This document shows, one piece after another, positions 19,710 through 33,100 of a DNA stretch of 64,000 nucleotides. Position numbers and translations under genes: made by a program. The stretch is from Mesostigma viride (Eukaryota; Streptophyta; Mesostigmatophyceae; Mesostigmatales; Mesostigmataceae): NCBI GenBank assembly GCA_009746045.1, contig RPFO01000192.1:1-64000 (forward strand), in the 5' to 3' direction. Under the pieces are notes generated by a model that was given only the letters and a program-made list of their open reading frames with translations, was not told the DNA's origin and searched no databases. Position 1 is the first letter of the stretch. Each line of letters starts with the position of its first letter.

Positions 19710-22623
19710 ATGGCTGCTCTGTGCATATATGCGAGCTTTCAAGCCAAACTAGCTGTTCATGGTGTTTCTGTCCCGAGCCAATGCAGAAAAACATCGTTTG
19801 ACGGGTTGCAAGTACGGAAATCATTAGGACATCCTCCGCCTGTCAAAGTTGCCCGCGTAAGTCTCTGGAAGCTGCATGAAAGTTTCAAACATGCCTTGCA
19901 TTGTGCATGCGTCGCCTTTGGGGTAGCAGTATCTGGTTCCTTCAGCGTCAGCAGGTGTTGTCATGCGTCAGCATTTCACCTCATGATTTTACTTCTTGCC
20001 ATTGTTCCTCGCTACAATATGCTGCAGCCGTTCCAACGCCAAGCTCTCAGCTGCAAGAGCGAGATGCGTGCTACTACTCAGAAGATAGAGCATCCGGTAT
20101 CACCAGGTAATTGTCTAGTGTTTGTGTGCGCGTGGCACAGAATCACCCAATAACATTTTTTAGCCCACTTCATTATCATCAATAGCCCGTTTCTTAGAAG
20201 TTTGATACGATAAGGCTAACTGAATTGACGACCTTCTCAGCGTTAACGGGTTGTTTAATTGAGCAACGCTGTAACAAATACCTTGCACGGCAGGACACGG
20301 GCAAAACTGACGTGCTGGTATAGGCTACTCTTACCTTCATACACTGGCAAAAATGCTAAGGCGGTATTTTGCTTGAGGGGGGGTTGCTCGTGGGCTGGCT
20401 GCGGGTTATTGAGAAGTACTCGTCCAAGCAGCGTGGACTGATTCAGATGGACGGGTTTCCTGTATTAGGACCAGCCTTTTGGGGAATACCCGACTCCGTA
20501 CCTTAGTAGGTAACTTTGTACATAATAGCATGCGCCCAGGCACTACAATACGACTCCTAGGAGACGCGAAATGAGTGAGAATGTTACCCGAGCGGTACCG
20601 AGGATTTGCACTGTTGATTTAACACTTGTTGGTTCGTTTTGCGCCATTTGGCGAGCATCGACCGAAGCCTGAACCTAGCGGGGGGAATCATGCGGGGGAA
20701 TCTTGCGGGGGGGAATTCAGAACGTGACTTTAGCGAAATCCTACTACATTTTGCCTGGGGACACGGTAGTTCAGTTTCGTCACTAAAATTTTTCTCTTGT
20801 TGCGTGGGTGGTTCGCACGTTCCGCTGAAATTTTTCGTGTTCAGTTCCCAGATCACAATTTGATCTCGGCGCAAAATGATTGGTTCTACGGTACGAACCA
20901 AAAAAAAAGTTTTAGTATCGAAGTGCCGCAGCGCTTGCTGAATTTGCCCCAGAAGCCCGGGGGCACTTTCCCCGCTGAAAAAGGTGTCCGCGGAAGCGTA
21001 TTGTAGTGAGGAAGGCAAAGAAGCGCATGTTCCGGTTTACGTATGGCATGCATATGTTCTAGTGGTGGCTTAGGACTTTCTCAGAATGCGGATCCTGGGC
21101 ATATGGACTCACGTGAATAATGCCAGCCCTGCACCCTAGCCTTCCATGGGTGTAAAATGAACCTTCGAGACATAAAAAGAAAGAAAATGCAAGAGAAAAT
21201 GCGTCTATTTACTTTTCCCGCGAGACTTGTAGCACCAAACCTCCCATGCCCCCACCCAAACGGATCCCTCACCACCTCCACCACAAACAAACCCCCTCGT
21301 GGGGCAGAGGTCCTGCGCAAGTGGCAGCAGGCCGACGCGGTGTGCTTCGATGTGGACAGCACGGTGTGCACCGACGAGGGGCTCGATGAGCTGGCGGCGT
21401 TCTGTGGCGCGGGCGAGGCAGTGGCCGCAATGACACGACAGTGAGTGGCCAATCACATCCCCCATCACCTCGCGCACCCATTGATCATGTTGCTTTGAAA
21501 CAGGTGTCTCCGCCTCTTTCCTGCACGTGCACACGTCACAAGGACAGTGACCCTGCAAGGCGACTGTGATCTCACGCACTTGCATGTGGGAGCTTGGCAC
21601 CTCCCTTGTTACATCCGTGGCCGTGGCGCTGCTGTTGCAGCATGCGTACACCAATCACTGCACATTTCGCTATTTGAGCATGCCCCCCTCCCCTCCCTCT
21701 CTCCTCTCCCTCTACCTTCACCCCCTCCTGGCCCCTTTCTTTAACTGCACAAATGTCTCAGCTTGGAACTCAGCACCTGGTTCTTATTGTCTACACCTGC
21801 TTGGATTCGCATCATCATGCCAGTTATTCTTTTGGCGCTTTCTTCCACCTGCCCAAGGTTCTACTTCCATTCTTGCTCCTAACATTACTCGCGCTCTTAT
21901 TGTCAGTCATATCCTGTCCCTTACCTCATTGTAGTCTCATTGGTCCTTCAATCCATGTTCCCACATTGACCCCCGTTCCTGTTGCATGTTAACTCCCAGT
22001 TTTCCTTTCTCATGTGCATGTATTGTCCCCCCTGTGGATCCCCCCTTCCTCATTCCTGATCCTATTCCCCATTTATTGTTTCTGGATAGCCTTACTCATC
22101 TTCTCTCTCTCCCTCTTCCTCCCTCCCTCCCTCCCTCCCTCCCTCCCTCCCTCCTCCCTCCCTCCCTCCCTCCCTCCCTCCTCCCTCCCTCCTCCCTCCC
22201 TCCCTCCTCCCTCCTCCTCCCTCCCTCCCTCCTCCCTCCCTCCTCCCTCCCTCCCTCCCTCCTCCCTCCCTCCCTCCCTCCCTCCCTCCCTCCCTCCCTC
22301 CCTCCCTCCCTCCCTCCCTCCCTCCCTCCTCCCTCCCTCCTCCCTCCCTCCCTCCCTCCCTCCCTCCCTCCTCCCTCCCTCCCTCCCTCCCTCCCTCCTC
22401 CCTCCCTCCCTCCCTCCCTCCCTCCCTCCCTCCCTCCCTCCCTCCCTCCCTCCTCCCTCCTCCCTCCTCCCTCCCTCCTCCCTCCCTCCCTCCTCTCCTC
22501 CCTCCTCCCTCCCTCCCTCCTCCCTCCCTCCTCCCTCCCTCCCTCCCTCCCTCCCTCCCTCCCTCCTCCCTCCCTCCCTCCCTCCCTCCCTCCCTCCCTC
22601 CCTCCCTCCCTCCCTCCCTCCCT

Positions 22624-22715
<92 letters not shown>

Positions 22716-25235
22716 TCTTCTCTCTCTGCCTCCTCATCTCTCTCACTCATCTACTCTCTCATCCTCCTCTTCTCTCTCTTCCTCCTCTTCTCTCTCTTCC
22801 TCCTCTTCTCTCTCTTCCTCTTCTCTCTCTTACTCATCTTTTCTCTCTTGCTGATCTTCTCTCGCTTGCTCATCTTCTCTCTCTCACTCATCTTCTCTCT
22901 CTTACTCCTCTTCTCTCTCTTGCTCATCTTCGCGTCCCCGTTCCCTTCCCCGTTCCTGCGCCTGTTCTCCCTCCTGCGGTGCCTATGCTGCCATCCTTCC
23001 TGCCCCTGCGCAGAGCCATGGGTGGCAGCATGGAGTTCAGGGAGGCGCTGGCGGCACGTCTCAACCTTTTCCGCCCATCCAAGAGCATCCTGGAAGACTT
23101 CCTGCGGAAGAACCCTCCAAAGTAAGCCCCTCAATTTTTTCAAACAGCCTGGCTCGTCTTCCCTTTTTCATCCCTCCAATCAGCCTCTCTCGTGTTATTA
23201 TGATGCCAGCATTCGCATCTGCCACGCAAAGAGCTCTACTCCTATCTGCATACTCCTATCTGCATACTCCTATCTGCATACCACTATACATGTCATGCTC
23301 GCCCCACTCCCTGCTTTCACATCCACCTGCCCCCGCTTCTTGTTGGCACCCGTTATTGACACCATTTTTCTCGTCGCATCCTTGTGGGGTGGCGTTCCAC
23401 CTGTGTGATTGTTTGGCTGGCGGCAGGCTGAGCCCTGGCATCAAGGAGCTGATCTCCACGCTGCAGGCCAGGGGCACCTGCGTCTATCTGGTGTCTGGCG
23501 GGTTCCGACAGATCATTTATGTATGTGTTGAAAAGCATCCTTACGTTCCTCAAGCCTGTAATGTCTCGTTACCTGGTTGTTTGTGACTGCAGTACAAGCC
23601 CCCATTTACTGCTTGACAACGCTGTTATGAGTGTTGATGTGGATAAGCATCACAGGCCTCCGCTGTAATCGTCATAACATTCACGTGCCTGCTAAATATC
23701 ATGACCTCCGTGTCGTCTTACGATGTTCTATGTATACAATGGTCTCTATGTACGATGCTCTACATGTATTCTTACGACGTTCGTGATGAGGTGGCATATC
23801 CACGTACAACTAGGCCGTGCTGCCTATTATATCTCCGAAATTCAAGGTTTGAACCGTTGCTGTGGCAAGATCAGCAGCTGCATCGCACAGCTCTATTGCA
23901 CAGCATCATTACCACCGTGTCGATGCCATGAGTCGTATTCGTGTCTCTACCGTCGCCGCCTTCACTAAGAATGTTATCTGCGCATGTTCCCGCTTGTTGT
24001 GCAGCCGGTGGCGGACCTGCTGTCCATCCCCCACTCGAACGTGTACGCTAACCGCATGCTGTTTGACGCCACGGGGGAATACGCCGGCTTTGACGAGAGC
24101 GAGTTTACGTCGCGCAGCAAGGGCAAGGCCAAGGCCATCGCGCATCTGGGCCAGGTACCTGAGGCAGACTACAGACACGCATGCACATGGACACAGACAC
24201 GTCACAGGAGTGCGAACCTCGACCTGTCTGTGCACAGGATGCTCACAATCCCACCCGAGCATTGTTGCAAGCATCGTCACAACACATTCCCTGTTGTTGC
24301 GGATGTGCCAGCGAGTTGGCTGGCTAAGTCCCGCGCAGGAAGTGGGCCACATGCTCGATGGATCAAGGAACGCTGCTGTCACCCTGAGGTCATACTTGCA
24401 CTCAAGAGGTCCTCTTACTACTGACGTGAGGCCCCCAGCAGCATTACATGCATTCCCCTTACCATCCACGTTCATGATCACATTAACCTCTGTTCCGGGA
24501 ATAGCAGCATTCTCGGCTGCTTGCTGCAATGTCCTCGTGTACGGTTGCCCATTTGTGTTAGGAAATCAGGTCTAGGTCATGCTGCAAATCTTTTGACGGG
24601 TGGACTTTCAATTGGCTCTCTTTTCGTTTGGCGTACCCATGCCGCCCTCTCCACTGCAGGCACATGGATACAAGAACTTTGTGATGATTGGTGATGGAGC
24701 AACCGACCTCGAGGTACGGGTGATACATGCATGTGATATTAGTACACAATGCATAGTATACCAGTTGCTTGTTGCGCTTGTGTTTGGTTGATCTTTGGGC
24801 CATATCACATAAACTGTGCTTAAGCTCAATGCATGGTATTTGGTTTCTAACCACGTCTGCATTCGTTTCATGCCACCATATGCTAGCAATGGTGAACCAT
24901 AAGCCCATAGTGAAGCGAGCCATCATCGTTAATACGGATGCAACCCTGAGTTCCTTTGGCTGGAACCTCTTTGCAATGTCAATTTTTGTGTGAGGTGAAG
25001 TTAATTTTTGTGTGAGTAGGCAGCACTTGTAATCAGCTCCATACTGTTCTCTGATCCTTTACCAGTTTTGTCTGCATGAATCCGAACCGGCTTTACTGTT
25101 CAAACCCAGGCTCGGCAGCCTGGCGGCGCCCAGATCTTTATCGGCTACGGAGGGGTCGCAGTTCGCCCAGTGGTACAACAGGGCGCAGACTGGTTTGTCC
25201 ACAGCTTTGATCCCCTTATTGAAGCACTCAAGTAG
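19710..25235 (+). CDS. PSP: phosphoserine phosphatase, plastid-type, 296 aa, 8 exons
   Basis: It catalyses the last step of the phosphorylated serine pathway, 3-phosphoserine to serine plus phosphate. Exons: 19710-19856, 20028-20106, 21308-21440, 23014-23121, 23427-23520, 24005-24154, 24660-24713, 25110-25235; all phases match and the sum is 297 codons with stop. HAD motifs are intact: motif I FDVDSTVC (Asp90 nucleophile, Asp92), motif II SGGFR (Ser179), Lys228/230 in KGKAKA, and motif III GDGATD (248-253). The cap region reads [16 protein letters not shown]. The first about 70 residues are Ser/Lys/Arg-rich without acids near the N terminus, as in plant chloroplast PSP, and the length matches plant enzymes. 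Exons 1-2 are inferred from phase agreement and leader character; exons 3-8 are certain. A 14-mer repeated three times lies in intron 4 (23238-23281). Confidence 0.92.
22096..22712. repeat. polypyrimidine microsatellite (CCCT)n-(TC)n-(CA)n in PSP intron 3
   Basis: An uninterrupted C/T tract runs from about 22096 to 22685 (CCCT with CCT interruptions, then TC), followed by (CA)n to 22711. Further TCTCTC-rich sequence continues to about 22925. It lies in the 1,573-bp intron between exons 3 and 4. Confidence 0.95.
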
Positions 25236-25654
25236 CACGCCTGGGGTCAGCAAAACGAGTGGGCTAGCAATTGTGAACGTCTATCAAAGGACCATCATTT
25301 TTTGTGTGTGTGAGCTACTTGGCATCAATCCTGCGTTTGGCAAGACAGGGAGCCCCACTCCACACAGGCATGTTGGTCCACAGCATGCTATTTATATTGG
25401 TCATGCCGGCCCACTTGCATTTTCGCCGAGTCTTCCTTTTCGTGTACAAATTGTACATCTGCATGGAATTACAAGGAATATGAAAAGGATTGCTGGACAG
25501 CACTTTGCAAGCCAGGGATTACAACATGTGCGTGCAAAAGTCTGCAGTCAGCCTCAACTAAAACTCCGGCTGTATGGCAAGTAATCCATCTGCTCCACAT
25601 GAGCAACAAACATCAACCATGCTCACTAGCTGGCTGGGATTCAGGCAATTGCCA
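25236..25654. other. no feature seen
   Basis: This is PSP 3' flank. No gene or repeat recognised. Confidence 0.4.
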
Positions 25655-25745
25655 TTAATTAATCCATGAATGAAATTTATTTATTTATCAAACACATGCT
25701 CCGGTTGGGAAGTCACGGAGCACCAAAGTGCTTTTAATCCCTATG
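25655..25745 (-). mobile_element. LINE 3' terminus with TAAA-type tail
   Basis: The minus strand reads GGGATTAAAAGCACTTTGG, then TGCTCCGTGACTTCCCAACC, GGAGCATGTGTTTGA, (TAAA)n and AATTAATT. It is the same 3' end type as 12955-13040. Confidence 0.65.
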
Positions 25746-25845
25746 TGTGCGCAAAGGGAAGGGCAGGGAACCCCCTTCGCTTAATTCGACAGGTTGTGGG
25801 TGAACCCTGCAGGCCGGAAGAATCCGGACCATGGAGGTTGACTTT

Positions 25846-26006
25846 ATCAAGGAGACAACCAGCGCAGGCCAGAAATCCGGAGAATCCGGACCATGGTAGC
25901 TCGAGCCTGGCGTTATCTTGCCCGCATTGTCGAGTCGTCCAGGATGATGAATATGAATGGAGGTGGAAATGTGTAGCCTTGTGCATTGAAATTATGGCTG
26001 GCTTAC
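25846..26006 (+). repeat. R1 dispersed repeat, copy 1 (interrupted)
   Basis: It runs from ATCAAGGAGACAACCAGCGC to GGCTGGCTTACGTGTAGAGCG. A 5'-truncated family-A element is inserted at its end. GTGTAGAGCG is duplicated at 26007-26016 and 26937-26946, after which R1-like GACTAGCTGACC continues. TAGCTCGAGCC and TTGTCGAGTC, about 30 nt apart, resemble pol III A and B boxes, so R1 may itself be a SINE. Confidence 0.75.
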
Positions 26007-26028
26007 GTGTAGAGCGGATAAGCTGTTG

Positions 26029-26244
26029 TTTCTTAAATGCTGCAAGAAGCTCTCGGGGACTTCCTACACGCTGGGCGACGACTTGACCCTGGCCCAGCAA
26101 CAGCGGCGACGGGAGCTATGGCCGACCTACCTCCAGCTCCGGTAGAGCGCAGAGCCGGGAAACCGGTATACTGGAGGGGGGCAGTCATCCACCTCAACCA
26201 CAACCCCTGGCAGGCGCCCCCTGCCACCCCAGCAACCTCAATCT
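26029..26244 (+). pseudogene. family-A ORF1 3' fragment
   Basis: It encodes the C-terminal end (DDLTLAQQQRRRELWPTYLQ, then a TAG, then GKPVYWRGAVIHLNHNPW). It is truncated at the 5' end and has one in-frame stop. Confidence 0.8.
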
Positions 26245-26485
26245 AGGGAATGTAAAACAGTAGTGGAGATTAGTCAGGCGTAGCCTAGCACGTGGCCCAC
26301 GCGCATGTGCGCCCATAATGGCGGCCCCCCCATGGATGACGCATTTGGCCAAGCTCTGCCTAGCTATAATGGGACTCCCCATGGATGATGTGTTAAGAAT
26401 TTAGCCAAGCTCTGCCTATGCAGAAGTCACTCTCTAGCTGCTGAGAAGCAATATGCCCTAGCCTTTGTATAGCCATGATGATCTT

Positions 26486-26728
26486 CCCCCCTATCAAGGA
26501 GACAACCAGCGCAGGCCAGAAATCCCCCCTATCAAGGAGACGTAACCAGCGCATGCCAGAAATCGGGAGAATCCGGACCATGGTAGATCGAGCCTGCCGT
26601 TATCTTGTCCGCGTGTTCGAGTCGTTCAGGATGATGAATATGAATGGTGATGGAAATGTGTAGCCTTGTGCATTGAAATTATGGCTGGCTTACATGTAGA
26701 GCGACTAGATGAGAGAAATCCCCCCTAT
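26486..26728 (+). repeat. R1 dispersed repeat, copy 2 with duplicated head
   Basis: It is inserted in the 3' UTR of the truncated family-A element. CCCCCCTAT occurs at both ends (26486-26494, 26720-26728) and again at 26524-26532, where the first about 38 bp of R1 is repeated (CAAGGAGAC...CCAGAAAT). Confidence 0.78.
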
Positions 26729-27116
26729 GCCCGCGCCCTAGGTGCTGGCATACATAATGGTGTGCAGGTGCACTTTGTGCACCCAGAGCATGCAGGCGTA
26801 GTTTACACCCTACCCTTGCAGGACATAGCCAAGAATGTATTAAAAGCCATATGCCCCTTCTCAAGGATATGTGCTACATGCACTCCCAACGGAGTTATGT
26901 TACAATTTAATTTAATTTAGTTTTAGGTGTAGAGCGACTAGCTGACCTAGACGGTGGTTGACTTTATGTGTGTATTAGAATGCTGTTGTATTCAGGTCGA
27001 GAAGAAAGTGTTGGCTGCACATTGCTCACGCACTCATTTCAAAGCGGCCACAACCAAATGCCAAATGTACACAACTATAGCAGCCAGAACTATGATAAGT
27101 TGCCGTTCTCGTTTCC

Positions 27117-30100
27117 CTAATCCGCCGACGACTTGCCCTCTACTCTAACATCCGGAAATGAGTTGTTCTTGGCCGTCACTGCTGAGGCGGCTGTCGGGGA
27201 GATCAGCAATCCGCTGCTGTTTTCGCTGAAGCCCTCCATTGGTGGCAGCCGTTCCCGTGACTTGGGCCGTTGCAGGACAGCCTCATCCCGCAGGCCGGCC
27301 TCCAGCAGCTGCTCCCGTAGCCGCTGGATCTCCCGCTTCTGCATCTCTATTTCCCTCGCCATCTCGGCGGGGTCACCCTGCCGCGATGCAGCTGCGCCCG
27401 CGCTCCCCATCGTGCGTGATTTCCACGCTCGGCCGGGCGACTCACTGCCGGGGCCATTGGAGGGCGACACAGGCTGTCCGGACACGGCCTTGGACGGGTT
27501 CTTGAGCACTTTGATCTCCCGCCGCAGCTCGTTGATCTCCTTGATAAGTGACACGTTCTCCTGCATGATGCGCATGTTGTCCGTGCGGTGCAGGTCCATG
27601 TCCTTGTTGAGCTTGCGCTTGAGCGACTCCACGTTCTTCTCCAGGTACTCCCTGCGGGGGGGAGGTTTAGTGTGGGGTGGGGTGGAGATAGCGCCCGATG
27701 GTTTAGGCAGTGGCGGCCACATGTGCACATGGCAATTGACCGACAAAGGTTTGCGAGAAAGGCATGTGAGATACTTTGGAGGCAGGTGGGCAGCCCATGA
27801 AATGGTGGCTGGTCCTACGTCCTTGTTGGTGCCACAGCATCAGGAGCATTGATTTCGCGTCAAGTATGTGCGCAGTGCCGAGGGTGAACGGCTGTACTTT
27901 ATTGGTGAAAAACGTGTGCCGAAGTGGCGTGCAATACATGTAAGTAACTAAGCCGCTAGAGTGCAGATGCGGCCACTCAACGTGTACTCCCACGCGCGCA
28001 GTGCAACTGCAAGTATCGCTAGTGTGCGTGCCAGCTAGAGTCCTCCTTTCGCTCGAGAGTGCCAGCCCTCCAACCCATGCTACGTGGCACTCACCTCTGC
28101 CGGTTGTACTCCTTCTGGATGTCGTCGTCCAACTCGGACGGGCGCACGCTGTCGGTGACGTGCTTCTGGTAGAGCGCCTTGACGCTCTCCTTGAGCGCCT
28201 TGTAGTCCTGGATGTGCTGTGCCGTCTCGTGCAGGTCGTGCTGGAAGCGCTTGACCGCCGCCTCCAGGTCGTTGTTCGCCTTGCGCTGCACCAAGATCTC
28301 CTTCTGCAGGCCATCCAGCTTGAGCTTGTAGTCGGACACGGTCAGGTCCAGCCCGGCCGTGTTCTTGTGGTACCTGCGGTAGGAGGACGCACCATCCACG
28401 AGTGGTCACCAGGGTTCATTCCTACTGCAAAGTAGGGCTAGGCTTTATGCGGTACGTTCTACGTTGCCAACACAACCACATCCCTCCCACCCCCACCCCA
28501 CCCCACCCCTTTTTTCACAAAATCATGAGAGTACATCTCTGAGACCTAGATTGATATTTCATCGCTCTCATAGTGCTCCATCCCCTTAATTCCTCCCCGT
28601 TTCACACCCACTGCGTTCATTAGCACGCATCCCCGTCCATGCCTTAAGGCTATCCATGCTCCCATCTCGAACGGCAAACCAAGTCCTCTGCTCACCGCTC
28701 CAGCTCGTGGTCCATCTCCTTGATCTGGTCCTTCATGTCCACAATCTCCATCTCGCGCGGCTCGATCTGCTTCTTCAGCTCCTTGATCTTGTAGTCCAGC
28801 ACAAACTTGAACTTCTCCAGCTCCTGCGCGCACCCGAGGGTGCAGCCAAGGAGGAGCCAGGGAGCACATGGCGGCCGCAGTGGATGTCAGAGACATGCGG
28901 GTCCGCACTGCAACGACTTCACCAGCGAGACCCAGCCACCCACCAAGCGGCGTGGTCGCTACTTCCACCGGATGTCCAGCAAAAGTAAACTTATATCATA
29001 GACCCCAGGCGAACTAACATCATAGACCCCAGGCAAACTACTATCATAGACCCCAGGTAAACTACTATCATAGATTAGAGATGATAGAGCAGAGGAAGGA
29101 GGAGAGTTACGCTGGCACGTATAGCGTTGAGGCAGTGGCTACAAGCACATCCCCACACATCTCTCTGGCGCAACCATCCTTTCCCTTGTATTTCCGCATC
29201 ACATTTCACATCCATCACGCCCAATGTTGACACCACATAGGCACTGGCGAGCTCCACTCTATCGCCTGGGGTCCAGTCTCCCCCCCCCCCCCCCGGGTTT
29301 CACCCACATCTGCGGTGATTCTCCACCCATGCCATATCTTGCCCTCTTAAACCCGGTTCTTCCTGTCCAGGTCCATTACCTCCTCCCCTCCCCTGGCTCT
29401 TTGTGTTCAGCGACGCTGCCACGCTACCTGCTGCTCCCGTTCAGGCAGATCCGCCCCTCTTACCTGGTTTTTCTTCTTCAGGTCATAGATGCGCTTCTCC
29501 TTGTCGCCGATCGTCTCGTCGCGCTCCTTGATCTCCTTCTTGAGCCCGACGATGTCCTTCTCGAGCGACGAGATGGTGTGGTACAAGTCCTTCTTCTGCT
29601 CGAACAGCTGCTTGATCTCCTCCTTCTGGTCGTCAATGTCCTTCTGCAGCGCGTGGAACTTCTTCTTCATGATCCCGTTCTCGCCCTTGAGCCGCAGGCC
29701 CTGCTCGCGCTCCTGCGCCAGCTTCTGCTCGTACCTGCAATGCACGAGAGTCGAGGTCACAGGGTTGCCAAGCGCAGATTATGCGTTAAGTTTGGCGCTT
29801 GGAAAAGTCTGCCAGCTTCCGCATGTGCCTGCAATGCGCCATGAGCGCAGAATGCATTGCGACCTGCCGTGTACAGCAGCACATGAGCTGCAGCTCTTTG
29901 CTGAGATGTGACTCTTGCGCTTCTCCATAACCTACCCACGATCACGTTAGCTTGATCTGCTTACACCTGCCAAAAAGTACCTTCACCAATGCTTCTTTCT
30001 TTTTCACTGCCCCTGCCCACACCCCCTCCCCACTTCACCCCAAGCCCGCCACCTACTTCTCCTTGAGCTCCTCAATCTCTCTGTCGGCGTCCTCCTCGAG

Positions 30101-33100
30101 CTGCCGCTTGGTCTCCTCAAACTCGCGGCTACACTCCTCCTTCTCCTGCTGCAGCCGCTCGATGTTGAGCGCCTCCTCCTGCAGCTTGGCCTCATACTCC
30201 TCGGTCAGCTCCGCAATCACCCGCTCGTGGCTCTCCACCAGCAGGCTGTTCTGCTCGTCCCAGCGCTCGTTCAGGATGTCCTTCTCCTGCACCAGCTGCT
30301 GGTAGCGCTCCACCTCCTGTGAAGGGGGGGAAGGTAGGGGGCATGAATGGGGTGGGATGGACGCGGAGACGCAGGCAGGGTGGTGAGGCAGGGATGGAAG
30401 GGAGGATGGAAGGGGGGGTGGGCACGTGTGGGACCCCTTTGGGGCATAGGTTTGCAAACAGTTGCTAGGGTTTTCAGCTGTGTGTATGCCACTTTTAATT
30501 CTTATCACGATTCCTCTTCACCCCCTGAGCCGTGTCATTTCCTCAAATCTGCAGGGCAAGCCGGTGTCAGTGTCACACAGCACAGACGATCATCAAGCCA
30601 CATCCCAGTCACATTCTCCCCCCACCCACTACGGAAGTGCAGCCACTCCTCGCCTTTTCAAATCAGCAACCCCCTCGTTTCCTGGCCACCACTCAACAAA
30701 TCTCTGGCTTTCTAGGCCCCCCACTGCACCATTCCCCACAACTCAGCCCACCCAACCCAGTAGTTGTCACCGCCACTTACCGCCATGATCTTCTGCTGGT
30801 ACTGCGCCTCGAGGCTCTGCATCTGCTGCATGTGCTTCTCCTCGACCTGCTTGAGCTTCTCCTCGTACTCGATCTCCATCTCATTCTTCTCCTGCAGCAG
30901 CAGCTCAAACTTCATTTTGTCCGCGTCCAGCTCGTGCGTGAACTTGTCGGTGATGTCCTTGACCTTCTCGTTCAGGTTCAGATCCTTGAGGCGCAGCTGG
31001 TACTCGTTCTGCATCGTGATCTCGTTCACCTGCGTCTCCAGCTCCTGCATGCGCGCGCGCTTCTCCTCCAGGTCCGACTTGGTCACCAGCACCTCCTCCG
31101 CAAATAGCTGTGAGAGAACGGGGGGAAGATTGAAATAGAGGAGAGGGAGGGGAAAGAGAGTAGACGGCAGGTGAGGTAGGTGGAAGAAGAGAGGGATGAG
31201 AACCTAACCCAGTGCGTGAGCTTTCATAATAACGAAATTCAGTTGGCTGCGGGTGGAGGGCGGGAGGGGGGAGGAGTTTATGCTTCGTCGATGCAGGGGG
31301 CATGCCCACAACTGTCCTGGTCAAGTGCGACTACAGCACATGCAGACATCGCTCCCAATTGTGAACTGATATCTGCACCGGGAGACATCCAACAACAAAC
31401 GGTGGATGCAATGCTCCGAGCGGCATGGGCCTGCTATACTGCCCATGCCACGGTATCTAAACATATTTGTTGTCTAATTGATAATGAGAAGCAAGAGGCA
31501 GCCGATAGCCACTCACGATGGCTTCCTTCTCTCTCCTCGCACCGCGGGCGACCTCCTTGTCCCGGATGTCAAACATGAACAGGCAGCTGTCCTCCGTCAC
31601 GCAGAAGAGCAGCGCATCGTCGTAGCTGACGCGCATGCGGTTGATCATGCCCGCACCGCACTGGAACTCGTGGTAGTCACCCGTCAGAGGGAACTTGTAC
31701 GAGCGCACCACGCCGCGCTCCGTGCCGGCAAACAGCGTGCGGCTCGTGGATGGCATGGACAGCTGTGTGAGCACCACGCCTGTGTCATACTCCTTGGTGA
31801 CCTGGCGGTGCGGTCACAATGTGATCGGCAGGGTTTGGGGCAACGATGCATTTTGAATGTTAGGTACGCTGTACTTCAGCCAGAGGTCACTGCTTACTTG
31901 CCCACTCCCTTGATACTTCGGAGTAAGCGGGGTTGTTTGTGCATTTGGTTGCTTAGCCGGTGGGCTCTCATGATCGGTCACTCATTAAGTTTACCAGTTT
32001 GGTTTGGCAAGGGGGCTAGATTGACAGGCCAACAACACCATGCAGACAGCTGGTGTAATCTGTACTGCTCAAGACATCTGCCTACAGCGGCCGTGGGTAG
32101 TGTTCACAGCAAGGCCCTGAAAAACAGCTTTGCCACCCCCACCCCCACCCCCGGCGGCTCACCTGCCCATCGTCAATCTCCTTGAGCTTGAGGTCAGATC
32201 CAACGGCGTAGACTGAGTGGGAGTCCTGGTTGGACAGCACGCATGTGTAGTTGCAGCCCTTGAGCACGTTCTCTTTCTCGCGCTTGAATTCTTTCAGCCG
32301 CCACTCGTAGATGGCACCGTCTGCGCCCGCGGAGACGAGCCGCATGTCATCGGCGGACCAGTGGATGCTGCGCACCTTGCCGTTGTGGCCTCTGCGGGGG
32401 TTCAGGGTTTAGGGTTTTGCATGAACAAGGAAAAGGACGCACCATGGCCGTGCCGGGCGATGCATGGGTACCGGAGTAGGGGGGGGCCAAACGAGGCAAG
32501 CCGAGAAAGGAGGATTTGTTCGCAACGGCGCACATCCGGCCCGCTTGGAAATCAAGCAGCATCCTGTAGGAGACCGCTTTTCCACAATCTGTCAGACAAA
32601 CGCATGCTGTGTCGACAACAGGCAATCTGTCCGCAGGCAACGTGGAAGGGAGATGACAGACCATCACGCCTTCGCCAACCATCACCCCATCGCCCTGTCA
32701 CCGAAAGCCAGGAGTTGCGCCATCCTATCGAGGGCTTTGCGTTCGATTTAGTTGCTCATATGTTTATGGAATGCGTAAGCAGGATGAGGGTCCCTACATG
32801 GGATACGTATAGCCCACCTGAGGTTTCCGATGTTCTCGCATGTGTACGTGTTGTAGATCTGCACCGTGTTGCCGTTGACCGCTGCAAACTGGTGGCCACC
32901 GTTGCTGAAGCACACCTCGCGGCACATCTTGATGGGAAACTCCTTGTAGCTGCGGATGTCGTCCATCAGCAGGTTGAGCAGCCGCAGCTTGTCCGCAAAG
33001 CCGACCTGCGCAAGGGAAAGGGCACAAGTTTTACTGAGATTGCACATCAGATGGCGAAAAAACTGTGACGTGTGCCAGCAGCCAACAACTCGCACTATTG

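Larger units (their letters stand above)
26017..26936 (+). mobile_element. family-A element, 5'-truncated copy
   Basis: It starts inside ORF1 (GATAAGCTG...CTTAAATGCTGCAAG) and retains the ORF1 end, the 3' UTR, ATGTGCTACATGCACTCCC, AACGGAGTTATGTTACAATT and a (TTTAA)n tail. It is flanked by a 10-bp duplication and interrupted by a second R1 copy at 26486-26728. 5' truncation plus duplication is the signature of target-primed reverse transcription. Confidence 0.85.

Noticed and set aside
21986-23408. 379- and 464-codon Ser/Pro/Leu frames
   Set aside because: They are the pyrimidine microsatellite in PSP intron 3 and run out of frame through exon 4.
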